NCBI GenBank assembly: GCA_029263855.1 | Contig: JAJUFC010000006.1 | Coordinates: forward strand, 62,001-126,000 | Direction of reading: 5' to 3' | From: Candidatus Thermochlorobacteriaceae bacterium | GTDB lineage: Bacteria; Bacteroidota; Chlorobiia; Chlorobiales; Thermochlorobacteraceae | Length of the DNA: 64,000 nt | Part shown: piece after piece, positions 8,935-17,598 of the stretch | Layout of the letters: each line of letters opens with the position of its first letter | Position numbering within the stretch: the first letter of the stretch is position 1 | Translations under genes and position numbers: made by a program | Notes under the pieces: model-generated | Seen by the model: only the letters and a program-made list of their open reading frames with translations | What the model was told of the DNA's origin: nothing | Databases searched by the model: none

Positions 8935-9277
8935 TGCCTGTTCAGAAAAAATCATCGAGCCGATTGATTTCGCGCAAGAGTTGAAAGGAATTGACGCGAC
9001 GCTCGCCGCGCTTCCCAAGCGCATCAACATTTCGCCTGAAAACGCCGAACAAGGACTCGCGCAACTTGTGCTCACCTTAATTGAACTCCTAAAACAACTC
9101 ATGGAAAAACAAGCCCTGCGGCGTATGGATTCTGGCTCACTTAGCGACGAAGAAATTGAACGCATTGGCGAAACCATGATGAAACTTGACGCTCGCATCG
9201 ATGACCTCTGCAAGGCTTTCAACATTGACCGAAAAGACCTCAACATTGATTTAGGTCCGCTCGGCGACTTAATGTAA
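8915..9277 (+). CDS. gvpK: Gas vesicle protein GvpK
   Basis: This 120-residue protein matches GvpK along most of its length, with INISPENAEQGLAQLVLTL, LMEKQALRRMDSG, SDEEIERIGETMMKLDARI and the C-terminal LNIDLGPLGDLM. GvpK is an accessory protein required for gas-vesicle formation in several organisms; its molecular role is not settled. The first codons overlap the end of the GvpJ/S-like gene by 20 bases, so they are translationally coupled. The downstream gene is hisN, 24 bases away, which is not a gas-vesicle gene. The family identification is secure; whether this organism makes gas vesicles cannot be told from two genes. Confidence 0.92.
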   Translation: MSQNPLDACSEKIIEPIDFAQELKGIDATLAALPKRINISPENAEQGLAQLVLTLIELLKQLMEKQALRRMDSGSLSDEEIERIGETMMKLDARIDDLCKAFNIDRKDLNIDLGPLGDLM

Positions 9278-9301
9278 CTCCAACAAGAAAACTCAGAAGC
9301 C

Positions 9302-10081
9302 ATGACCAAAGAACTTGAACTTGCGCTTGAAGTTGCCGTAGAAGCCGGCGCGCTGACCTTGAAATACTTCCGACAACGCTCACTCAAAGTCGAGCACAAG
9401 CGCGATAAATCGCCTGTAACCGAAGCCGATAAACAAGCGGAAAAGTTAATCCGAAGCCGCTTGCTGAAAGCCTTTCCGAAAGATGGATTTTTGGGCGAAG
9501 AGTCGGGCGAAAAGCCAAGCAAATCGGGGCGGCGTTGGGTGATTGACCCGATTGACGGCACCAAGTCGTTCATTCACGGCGTTCCGCTTTATGGCACGAT
9601 GATTGGGCTTGAAGCGGGCGGCGAAGTCATCGTTGGCGCGGTCAACTTCCCCGCGCTGAATCAAATTTACTACGCCGAACAAGGCGGCGGCGCGTTCTGC
9701 AACTTCCAACGCATCTCCGCTTCGAGCGTCAAGAAGTTTGACGACGCGCTTCTGTGCGCCACGAGCGAAGACTACATTTTCGGAAAATCAACTTCTCCGC
9801 TCGATGACCTTCGCGGCAAAACAGGTTTGTTTAGAACGTGGGGCGATTGCTACGGACATTGCCTCGTCGCTTCGGGGCACGCCGACATTATGATTGACCC
9901 CAAAATGAACCCTTGGGATATTGCCGCACTTCTGCCAATTGTTACCGAAGCCGGAGGCACTTGCTTTGATTACAACGGCAACCCTGCCTCGATTTTTGGA
10001 CAAGGACTTGTTAGTGCCAATCGTCCGCTCGGCGACACGCTCCTGAAAAAACTTCGCAAACACTCACAACTTGGCGACTAA
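9302..10081 (+). CDS. hisN: Histidinol-phosphatase, inositol-monophosphatase family (HisN)
   Basis: This 259-residue Mg-dependent phosphatase has the metal ligands of the IMPase fold: GEE (E66, E67) and DPIDGT (D82, D85), plus a C-terminal NPWDIAAL segment. The stretch WGDCYGHCLVASGHADIM resembles HisN-type histidinol-phosphatases more than myo-inositol monophosphatases. HisN dephosphorylates histidinol-phosphate in histidine synthesis; hisH and hisA occur at 36.9-38.3 kb. It follows gvpK by 24 bases. Its stop codon lies inside a tandem 14-bp repeat shared with the end of the convergent bshC gene. Confidence 0.85.
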   Translation: MTKELELALEVAVEAGALTLKYFRQRSLKVEHKRDKSPVTEADKQAEKLIRSRLLKAFPKDGFLGEESGEKPSKSGRRWVIDPIDGTKSFIHGVPLYGTMIGLEAGGEVIVGAVNFPALNQIYYAEQGGGAFCNFQRISASSVKKFDDALLCATSEDYIFGKSTSPLDDLRGKTGLFRTWGDCYGHCLVASGHADIMIDPKMNPWDIAALLPIVTEAGGTCFDYNGNPASIFGQGLVSANRPLGDTLLKKLRKHSQLGD

Positions 10082-10117
10082 ATCTCAAGGACTAAATCTC
10101 AACGACTAAATCTCAAC
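10076..10117. repeat. Three tandem 14-bp repeats spanning the stop codons of hisN and bshC
   Basis: Three 14-bp units (GACTAAATCTCAAS, with one difference at the last base) run head to tail at 10076-10089, 10090-10103 and 10104-10117. The hisN stop (TAA at 10079-10081) sits in the first unit. The bshC stop (minus strand, 10106-10108) sits in the last. The array looks like local tandem duplication of a gene end. Confidence 0.85.
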
Positions 10118-11779
10118 GATTAAGTGCGCTGACCAACCGCTTGTTTCAATCGTTTCTTGCACCGTTTGAAGAAACGACATTCCGTATTTATTCAAGAAAT
10201 ACATCACATTCAGCGCGCGCTCCTGCAACTTGCCCGATGGAAGTAAATTCGCTTCACATTTTTCCATTTGACTTAGAAAATCGTTCTCGCGTTGCTTTTG
10301 CGCACGAAAGGCTTTCTCTTTGAGTTGATTTAATTGAAAGAGCATTTTGCCCTCTATGGTTTGGCGCGTTTGCGAGAGCGATTGCTCAATGCGAATCAGT
10401 TCTGCATCAAGTTGCGCCATTGCGTTTTTGACCTGCGCTTCTGCCGTTTCAAACACGTGATCGAGATTGACTTCCGAGTGAGAGACGATATAATTTTTCA
10501 GCATGGATTCTCTTTCGCAAAAGAACTGTTCATATAGCGCTTGGCGAGAGTCGCCGCCAAGTTTCTCAAACACTTTTGAAATTTTTTGTTCGACGATGGT
10601 CAAACTTGCACGTGGCACAACCAGCGGCATTTCCACATTAAAAAATTGATAGGCACGTTTGAGTTGTGCCCAATAGGCAACTTCGCTCGGTCCAGCAACG
10701 TAGGCAAGCGTTGGCAAGGCTTTATCTTGCACAATCGGGCGCAAAATCACGTTTGGGCTTAATCGTTCAGGCGCGTTATGAACGGTTTCAAGCAACGCTG
10801 TTTTGAGTTGTTGTTCGCGAGAGGGTTTTAAGAGAAGGTATTTTTCATCGTGCGGTTCAATCTGCCACCGCTTTCCTTGCTCGTCAATCCAATAAAAGTT
10901 TATCGGCTTCACTTTTGCTTGTGCTTCGTATCCTTCATCTTCAACTAAGGCACTTTGCGCAATCACTTGCTCGGAATTTTTTGGAAAGGTTTCGAACTCT
11001 TTGATGAAGACCTCTTTGACCAACGATTTGAACTTGGTATCGTCAGGCGAAAGAAAAATCAATCCATCGTCTTTGAAGAGCGCACTCATAAATTTTGCAA
11101 ATGCGTTGAGAAATGTTTCGCTTGGCTTGTAAGCATTTCGCACAAGCATAGACAGTTCGGCTTTGAAATCGCTTTCGGGAAGAAGCGCAAGCACTTCATC
11201 GACAAACGGCGTAATGGCTTCGGATAAGCGCGTGCGTCCGACCATTTTTCTTTCGGCGTAATTTTTTTCGTCGTAGCGCAAGGTTTTCGTCTCGTTTCCA
11301 ACAAGAATTGTAACGGACGCGATTTCATCATAATCGTGGTCTTCGCCTTCCAGCCAAAAAATTGGCACGAAGTCATAATCGGGAAAGTCGCGCTTGTATC
11401 GCTTTGCAAGTGCAATGGCGGAAGCAGTTTTGTAAATCGTGTAGAGACTTCCTGAAAGCAATCCGACTTGCTGACCTGTGAGAATTGCAACCGTTTTCGG
11501 GCTTCTCAATCGCTCAATGTTTTCAAGGGTTTTCGGGGACGGCGCATAGTGCTTTTGTTGCTCCAAAAGAAGCGTTACAAGTGATGCGCGTGGATAGTTC
11601 GCTTGTTCAAGTCGCGAAAGTTTTTCTTTGATGCTGAACGCATTGCGGAAGTCGCCGTTAAAAAAATTTGAGACTAATTTTTCGCCGCGCTCGTTTTGAG
11701 ATGCGTAGTCTGTGAAGAGCAAGGGAAAGCGTTTGCCATGTTGCGCAAGACGCTCGTAAGAAATTGGATAGATGTTCAT
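10106..11779 (-). CDS. bshC: Bacillithiol biosynthesis cysteine-adding enzyme BshC
   Basis: This 557-residue protein carries the BshC signature AILTGQQVGLLSGSLYTIYK (residues about 98-117) and the FWLEGEDHDYDEI motif. The C-terminal third contains a long coiled coil, as in known BshC structures. BshC adds cysteine to glucosaminyl-malate to make bacillithiol, a low-molecular-weight thiol; a methylated form is reported from green sulfur bacteria. bshA and bshB are not in the window. The gene is the last of a probable minus-strand operon guaB - methyltransferase - frataxin - bshC, with eight bases to the frataxin gene. Length is slightly above the usual 530-540 residues. Confidence 0.93.
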   Translation of the reverse strand: MNIYPISYERLAQHGKRFPLLFTDYASQNERGEKLVSNFFNGDFRNAFSIKEKLSRLEQANYPRASLVTLLLEQQKHYAPSPKTLENIERLRSPKTVAILTGQQVGLLSGSLYTIYKTASAIALAKRYKRDFPDYDFVPIFWLEGEDHDYDEIASVTILVGNETKTLRYDEKNYAERKMVGRTRLSEAITPFVDEVLALLPESDFKAELSMLVRNAYKPSETFLNAFAKFMSALFKDDGLIFLSPDDTKFKSLVKEVFIKEFETFPKNSEQVIAQSALVEDEGYEAQAKVKPINFYWIDEQGKRWQIEPHDEKYLLLKPSREQQLKTALLETVHNAPERLSPNVILRPIVQDKALPTLAYVAGPSEVAYWAQLKRAYQFFNVEMPLVVPRASLTIVEQKISKVFEKLGGDSRQALYEQFFCERESMLKNYIVSHSEVNLDHVFETAEAQVKNAMAQLDAELIRIEQSLSQTRQTIEGKMLFQLNQLKEKAFRAQKQRENDFLSQMEKCEANLLPSGKLQERALNVMYFLNKYGMSFLQTVQETIETSGWSAHLIVEI

Positions 11780-11787
11780 TCGTTGAG

Positions 11788-12093
11788 TTAGAGTGAAATC
11801 GGTTCGCCAAGTTTTTGCGACATCAAATCCGACAAAGCTTGTTCAAGCGTAATGCCGCGTTTGTCGCAAACCCACTGCCCTTCTTTGAAATCAAATTTCC
11901 AGCCGCCGCTCGGCTCGGCAAGCCAAATTTGGTTCGTCGCGCTTTGCCTGCTGATGATGAGTTTCGCGCCGTCTTCAAATTCAATCGTGAGTTTGCCTTC
12001 GGATTCTTCGTATTCAAGGTCGTCGCGATTGAGTTTATCCAACGCATTTGAAAGGCGCGACAAGGTTTTATCAATTTCAACGAGAATGTTCAT
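11788..12093 (-). CDS. cyaY: Frataxin-like iron-binding protein (CyaY family)
   Basis: This 101-residue protein aligns with the CyaY/frataxin fold. An acidic first helix (DKLNRDDLEYEE) is followed by the sheet core LTIEFEDGAKLIISRQ, the hallmark NQIWLAEPSGGWKFDF and a final helix. Frataxins bind iron and modulate Fe-S cluster assembly by the cysteine desulfurase complex in the cytosol. The ATG overlaps the stop codon of the upstream methyltransferase gene (ATGA), and bshC follows after eight bases. Frataxins are best known from Proteobacteria and mitochondria, so its presence here is noteworthy. The conserved residues make the assignment fairly firm. Confidence 0.82.
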   Translation of the reverse strand: MNILVEIDKTLSRLSNALDKLNRDDLEYEESEGKLTIEFEDGAKLIISRQSATNQIWLAEPSGGWKFDFKEGQWVCDKRGITLEQALSDLMSQKLGEPISL

Positions 12094-13151
12094 TGTCGGG
12101 TTGAAGCGTTTGAGAAGATGTTAAGTTGAACTTCGCCGATTTCGCGCAAAGCGTCTCTTGCAATTTCAGGGTTGAGTTCGTAGCCAACCCCATTGCGTCC
12201 TAATTCCGCCGCCACGACGCAAGTCGTGCCTGACCCCAAAAATGGATCCAAAACCGTTTCCGTGACGTAACTGAACGCTTTGATAAGTCGGCGCGGCAGT
12301 TCTTTTGGAAACGGCGCGACGTGGATTCGATTTTGCCCGCTCTTTTCAGGTTTCATCACCCATACATCGCTGTTCTTGATGGAGAGCCAAAAGTCCTTAT
12401 CGAGTTTGGATTGTTCCTTTTGTTCTTTTGTGAGGTGGGCGTATTTGTTCGCGCCAAGTTTTTGCGGCTTATCGAATTCCAAAATAAACTCATGCATGTT
12501 GTTGATAAGAATTCCGCCGGGGTAAGGATACGTGCCGAAGTGCGCGCGCACGCCATTGGTTTTCTGCCAAACAATGTCGCGTTTGAAAATGAAGCCGATG
12601 GATTCGCACACGTCAATCGTTCTGCCAACAAGGTTGAGCGTGCGGTAGCCGCCGCCGTCTAAGCGCACGGGCAAGTTCATAATGTTGATGAACATTTTTC
12701 TGCCCGATTGCAAAACGCGAAAGCACTCGCGCCAAACTTGACCGATTTTCTCAAACCACTCGTCCATATCGTGAATGTCGCCCAAGTTGTTTTCCAGCGC
12801 TTCGCGCGAATACATCTTCGCGTTGAAATACGGCGGCGAAGTGATGACAAGATGCACGCTCTCATCGGCTAACTCCGTCATTTCGGTTGAACTTCCCACG
12901 ATAACGGTTTGCGTCGTGCCGTTTCGCTCAATGAGGTTTAAGCGGGGGCAAGACGCGCTGTTGACTTTGCGCTTTTGCTTTGCGTCGAGGGTTTGCAAAT
13001 CGGCAAGAGAAAATCGGCGCTGTCCGCTTGCCGAAATTTTGGCTTTGAGTTTGCCATTCTTGACGAATCGTTCAATCGCTTTGACCGAGAGATTCAAATA
13101 TTTTGCCGCCTCAACGACGGAGAGGTATGTTCGTTCTTGATAATCTTTCAT
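12090..13151 (-). CDS. DNA methyltransferase (N4-cytosine/N6-adenine, beta class) with N-terminal helix-turn-helix
   Basis: This 353-residue protein has two parts. Residues 9-50 form an excisionase/MerR-type DNA-binding helix-turn-helix (YLSVVEAAKYLNLS, then a GQRRFSLADL wing). The remainder is an amino-methyltransferase with catalytic motif TSPPYF (about 104-109) preceding the AdoMet-binding motif DPFLGSGTT near the C-terminus, the beta-class order. The SPPY form suits N4-cytosine or N6-adenine methylation. No restriction endonuclease lies beside it, so it looks like an orphan methylase. ATG at 13151 was chosen over a TTG two codons upstream, leaving two bases after guaB. It overlaps the frataxin start by four bases. 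Confidence 0.85.
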   Translation of the reverse strand: MKDYQERTYLSVVEAAKYLNLSVKAIERFVKNGKLKAKISASGQRRFSLADLQTLDAKQKRKVNSASCPRLNLIERNGTTQTVIVGSSTEMTELADESVHLVITSPPYFNAKMYSREALENNLGDIHDMDEWFEKIGQVWRECFRVLQSGRKMFINIMNLPVRLDGGGYRTLNLVGRTIDVCESIGFIFKRDIVWQKTNGVRAHFGTYPYPGGILINNMHEFILEFDKPQKLGANKYAHLTKEQKEQSKLDKDFWLSIKNSDVWVMKPEKSGQNRIHVAPFPKELPRRLIKAFSYVTETVLDPFLGSGTTCVVAAELGRNGVGYELNPEIARDALREIGEVQLNIFSNASTRQ

Positions 13152-13153
13152 GC

Positions 13154-14680
<1,527 letters not shown>

Positions 14681-14746
14681 TCATCTTTCGCGAACGTGCG
14701 AACGATGCAAAATGTGGTGTGGCGTGTCATTGGTGATTTTCTTTTG

Positions 14747-14776
14747 CGAAATTACGATATCCTTTCCCGCGAACAA
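14747..14776 (-). promoter_or_regulatory. Probable guaB promoter, TTG-N19-TAATTTCG
   Basis: On the minus strand a TTG (14776-14774) is followed by exactly 19 bases and TAATTTCG (14754-14747), one mismatch from the Bacteroidota TAnnTTTG element. This would give a leader of about 100 bases before the guaB start at 14644. The -33 element overlaps a 9-bp palindrome. Confidence 0.5.
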
Positions 14777-14799
14777 ATTTCCTCGCCCACATTTGTTCG
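14770..14799. repeat. 9-bp inverted repeat overlapping the guaB -33 region
   Basis: CGAACAAAT at 14770-14778 and ATTTGTTCG at 14791-14799 are perfect reverse complements with a 12-base spacer. Its overlap with the predicted -33 element of guaB makes an operator possible. It could equally be a second hairpin behind the terminator of the upstream barrel gene. Confidence 0.5.
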
Positions 14800-14802
14800 A
14801 AC

Positions 14803-14830
14803 AAAAAAGGGCGACCTTCCGCCGCCCTTT
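14803..14830 (-). terminator. Rho-independent terminator after the small outer-membrane barrel gene
   Basis: AAAGGGCG (14806-14813) pairs with CGCCCTTT (14823-14830) around a nine-base loop. Read on the minus strand, the stem is followed by a run of T residues. It lies 26 bases beyond the stop of the barrel gene, between it and guaB. Confidence 0.75.
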
Positions 14831-14855
14831 CTCGCTACAACTTACAATGTGCCTC

Positions 14856-15395
14856 TTAAAAACTCTTTCCAATCGTCGCGTTCAACACAAATGAATTTGC
14901 GCCGCTGACGATGAAGAAGCGCGCATCTGCGCCGAACGTTAATCCGTCGCCAAAGGGAAAGAACGCTGTCGCGCCCGGCGCAATCATAAATTCCGACGAA
15001 CTCGCCGACGCAGGCTCGCCGCCGCCCGTTGACTCAAATTTGGAGCTGATGTTAGCGATTCCAATGTAAGACGACGTGCGAAGGTTAAACGATTGCCCTT
15101 CTAATTTCACGTTGTAGCCAATGTCGCCGCCGAGATACCACAGATTCACGGTTGTCTTTGAGAATTGCGTTTCGACCGTTTTGCCCAAGTGGTAAGCAAA
15201 GACGCCGCCGATGTAGAGGTCTTTTTGCGACTCAATCAAGCCGTCTTTGCCGGCGCGAACCCCAAAGCCAAGCCTAAACGCGTCGTCAAAGCCATAGCCC
15301 GCCATCGCTTCGGCTTTGATTTGCGCGTTGGCTTCAAACGTAAAAACTCCCGAAACCGCAAGGATTGCCAAAAGCAAGATTATTTTTTTCGTCAT
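14856..15395 (-). CDS. Small outer-membrane beta-barrel protein
   Basis: This 179-residue protein has a clear Sec signal peptide with an AxA site (about residues 1-24, ending FEANA). Amphipathic beta-strands follow (for example LYIGGVFAYHLG and LTFGADARFFI), and the terminal residue is Phe, a usual barrel-assembly signal. It resembles eight-stranded OmpA/OmpX-like or OprF-like barrels of Bacteroidota, but no specific family was recognised and its function is unknown. It is transcribed on the minus strand and has its own terminator at 14803-14830. The start context AACAAAAATG lacks a Shine-Dalgarno sequence. Confidence 0.75.
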   Translation of the reverse strand: MTKKIILLLAILAVSGVFTFEANAQIKAEAMAGYGFDDAFRLGFGVRAGKDGLIESQKDLYIGGVFAYHLGKTVETQFSKTTVNLWYLGGDIGYNVKLEGQSFNLRTSSYIGIANISSKFESTGGGEPASASSSEFMIAPGATAFFPFGDGLTFGADARFFIVSGANSFVLNATIGKSF

Positions 15396-15473
15396 TTTTG
15401 TTAAGGATTAGATGGTTGATTTGTTTTTAGTTAATGTTGAAAGCGCAGCAGAAAGAACAATTTCTACTGATGC

Positions 15474-16084
15474 TTACTTCTCTTTTCGGAAGAACGGATG
15501 CGCGACTGTTACGTTATCAAAGTCATCAGGAACTCTCGTCACGTTGAAGTTTCCATTTATCGTGATTGTTGCCGTCCCAAAAACCGTATCTTGAATCGCC
15601 TCGCGAAGCGTGCCTGAATAACTTCCCTGAATGCGTCCGCCAACGGCATCGTAGCGCGTTACATTCAAATCAAACGTCGTGTTCGGATGGCGTTTGTTGG
15701 ACTGCTAAAGCCGCCTGCAAAATCGCGATTGCCAACGCTTACTTGCATGCCTCGGGCGAGAGACGTGTTTTGGAAATTTCTTGCCTGATTTCCAGCAAAA
15801 GCAATGATGGCATACGCCGTATCTTGTGCGTTCAACGCAATGTTGAGAACGATAGTAACTGAATCATTCGTGTCATAACTGCCGAAAGCAAACGGATTTG
15901 CAGGGAAACCTGGCGGAGCAGGAACCGACGGAGCCGTAAAGGTTTTGTTGCTAAATCCCGCGCCATTGATGGTGAAAGAATTTTCGTTTCCACCTCCGCC
16001 GCCTGCGGGGTTATCGTCGTTTTGGCACGACGAGACAAGCGCAAGAACGCAGAACAGCATTATCATTGATTTCAAAATACGCAT
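15474..16084 (-). pseudogene. Putative lipoprotein gene interrupted by a frameshift
   Basis: Two minus-strand frames join into one plausible protein of about 200 residues. The first part (start 16084) has a lipoprotein signal with lipobox VSSC, a Gly-rich linker and beta-rich sequence, and ends prematurely at 15665. The second (from about 15700 to 15474) continues with NVTRYDAVGGRIQGSYSG and similar beta-rich sequence. A one-base shift in the ACAAACG area near 15690 would restore a single frame. A strong Shine-Dalgarno (AAAGGAGG) precedes the start. It may be a genuine frameshift mutation or a sequence error. The family was not recognised; the fold resembles extracytoplasmic beta-sandwich lipoproteins. 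Confidence 0.6.
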
Positions 16085-16226
16085 TTTATCCTCCTTTTGA
16101 TTTTAGTTTGAGTTACTGTAAAAATAATGAAACGCATTTCATTTTTTCTCATTTTCTTACGGCACGCGAAATCCGCGACAAAAGCGTAATTTGCCGCCCG
16201 TTTCATTTTCCAACTTTTTTAATTTT

Positions 16227-17081
16227 ATGGACAAGCAAACAGAACTCGATCTTAAAGGCCTTGCGCTTAAAGTGCGCGAGCATATCGTCCGAATGGCGAC
16301 CGACGGCGGTTGCTTCATTGGCGCTTCGCTCTCTTGCGCCGACCTTATCGTTTATCTCTACAAAGAAGTCTTGGGACTCACGCCCGACAAAGTTCAGGAC
16401 GAGAACCGCAACTACCTTCTGCTCTCCAAAGGGCACGACGTTCCCGCGCTCTATGGCACGCTGGCTGAACTCGGCTTCATTGAGCGTGAACGCTTGAAGC
16501 ATCATCTTTACACCAACGACTCCATTTACTGGCATCCGAACCGCGCCATTCCGGGCATTGAGTTTCATTCAGGCTCTCTTGGACATCTGCTTTCGGTCGC
16601 TATCGGCATCGCCTACGACATCAAACTGCGCGGCGGCAAAAACAAAGTCTATGTGATTTTGGGCGATGGCGAACTCAACGAGGGCTCAATGTGGGAAGGC
16701 TTCCTTGTCGCCAAAGCCTTCAAACTCGATAATCTCGTCGCCATTGTCGACCGCAACGAGTTTCAAGCCAACGTGCGCACCGAAGACCTGATTCCAATTG
16801 AGCCGCTCGAACCCAAGTTCGAGGCGTTTGGCTGGAACGTGAAGCGCGTGAACGGACACGATTACACCGCCCTCGAAAACGCATTCAACTGGATTCCTCA
16901 CAATGAGTCGCCGAGCATTATCATCGCCGACACCGTGCGCGGCAAAGGCTTGCCGAGCATTGAGCGGCGCGCTGACCGATGGTTCGTCAATTTCAAACCC
17001 GAAGAAGTCGAGCAACTCTTGAAAGAACTTCACGGCGAGGCGCAAGCCGAACTGACTTCGGAAACGCTGATGGTGAGGTAA
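16227..17081 (+). CDS. Transketolase, N-terminal (thiamine-diphosphate-binding) subunit
   Basis: This 284-residue protein corresponds to the N-terminal half of transketolase. It contains the substrate-side LSKGHDVPALYG region and the thiamine-diphosphate motif GDGELNEG ending at the Asn of DRNEF. Together with the C-terminal half at 17599 it would form a heteromeric transketolase of the non-oxidative pentose phosphate and Calvin pathways. ATG at 16227 was preferred to a TTG at 16191 because it begins directly before the conserved first helix. Unusually, a HicBA toxin-antitoxin pair separates it from its partner; split transketolase genes are normally adjacent. Confidence 0.92.
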   Translation: MDKQTELDLKGLALKVREHIVRMATDGGCFIGASLSCADLIVYLYKEVLGLTPDKVQDENRNYLLLSKGHDVPALYGTLAELGFIERERLKHHLYTNDSIYWHPNRAIPGIEFHSGSLGHLLSVAIGIAYDIKLRGGKNKVYVILGDGELNEGSMWEGFLVAKAFKLDNLVAIVDRNEFQANVRTEDLIPIEPLEPKFEAFGWNVKRVNGHDYTALENAFNWIPHNESPSIIIADTVRGKGLPSIERRADRWFVNFKPEEVEQLLKELHGEAQAELTSETLMVR

Positions 17082-17083
17082 CT

Positions 17084-17329
17084 ATGAAAGCGTTGGAACT
17101 CCCTGTCGTTATCTCGTTTGAAGAAGATACCTACATCGCGCGATGTCCCTTGATTCAAGGCGCGTTTGCGGAAGGCGACACGCCGCAAGAAGCCGCAAAG
17201 GAACTCACGGAAGTGATCGAGTTGATTTTGGAATACAAAAAAGAGCGCGGCGATGAGAAGAGCGCGATTCTTGACGCGCTAACGGTCGAGTCCGATAAAA
17301 TCGTAACAACTATAATGGTTGGGAGATAA
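17084..17329 (+). CDS. hicB: HicB-family antitoxin
   Basis: This 81-residue protein has the HicB partial RNase H-like fold, recognisable from PVVISFEEDTYIARCPLIQGAFAEG followed by a TPQEAAKELTEVIEL helix. HicB neutralises the HicA mRNA interferase and usually autoregulates its operon. The ATG at 17084 follows the transketolase stop by two bases and has a GAGG sequence inside the preceding gene. Its stop overlaps the hicA start by one base (TAATG). No separate DNA-binding domain is obvious at the C-terminus. Confidence 0.82.
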   Translation: MKALELPVVISFEEDTYIARCPLIQGAFAEGDTPQEAAKELTEVIELILEYKKERGDEKSAILDALTVESDKIVTTIMVGR

Positions 17330-17555
17330 TGCCAAAACTCCCAACGCTGAAATACGAGGAAGTCATCGCAAAAATGAAGCGATTAGGATTCCGATTTTTC
17401 CGACAAGGAAAAGGCTCGCACGAAATCTGGGTGCGCGATGCTGACGGAAAAATCGTGCCTGTTCCGAAACATCAGGGCAAAGACATAAAAAAGGCACGTT
17501 GCGCGCCATCATTCGTGAAATTGGCATCAGCGTAGAGGAGTTCTTGCAAGCGTAA
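17329..17555 (+). pseudogene. hicA: HicA-type mRNA interferase toxin, frameshifted at an A AAA AAG site
   Basis: The frame begins as a normal HicA/YcfA toxin (double-stranded RNA-binding-like fold) with GFRFFRQGKGSHEIWV, including the catalytic His, then VPVPKHQGKDIKK. In the zero frame it then ends abruptly in non-conserved residues at 17535. A -1 shift at A AAA AAG (about 17488) continues into GTLRAIIREIGISVEEFL, the canonical HicA C-terminus, and stops at 17555. This may be an indel, a sequencing error in the A run, or programmed -1 frameshifting: the heptamer is the strong dnaX-type slippery site and an AGGG lies about 11 bases upstream. The sequence alone cannot decide between these. Confidence 0.7.
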
Positions 17556-17598
17556 GTGACGCCAAAAATCATCACAACAATCTCTAATCCTAAACGAA

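Noticed and set aside
8881-9573. Minus-strand open frame of 230 codons
   Set aside because: It lies opposite gvpK and the start of hisN, is Ser-rich with no family motif, and both opposite genes are well supported.
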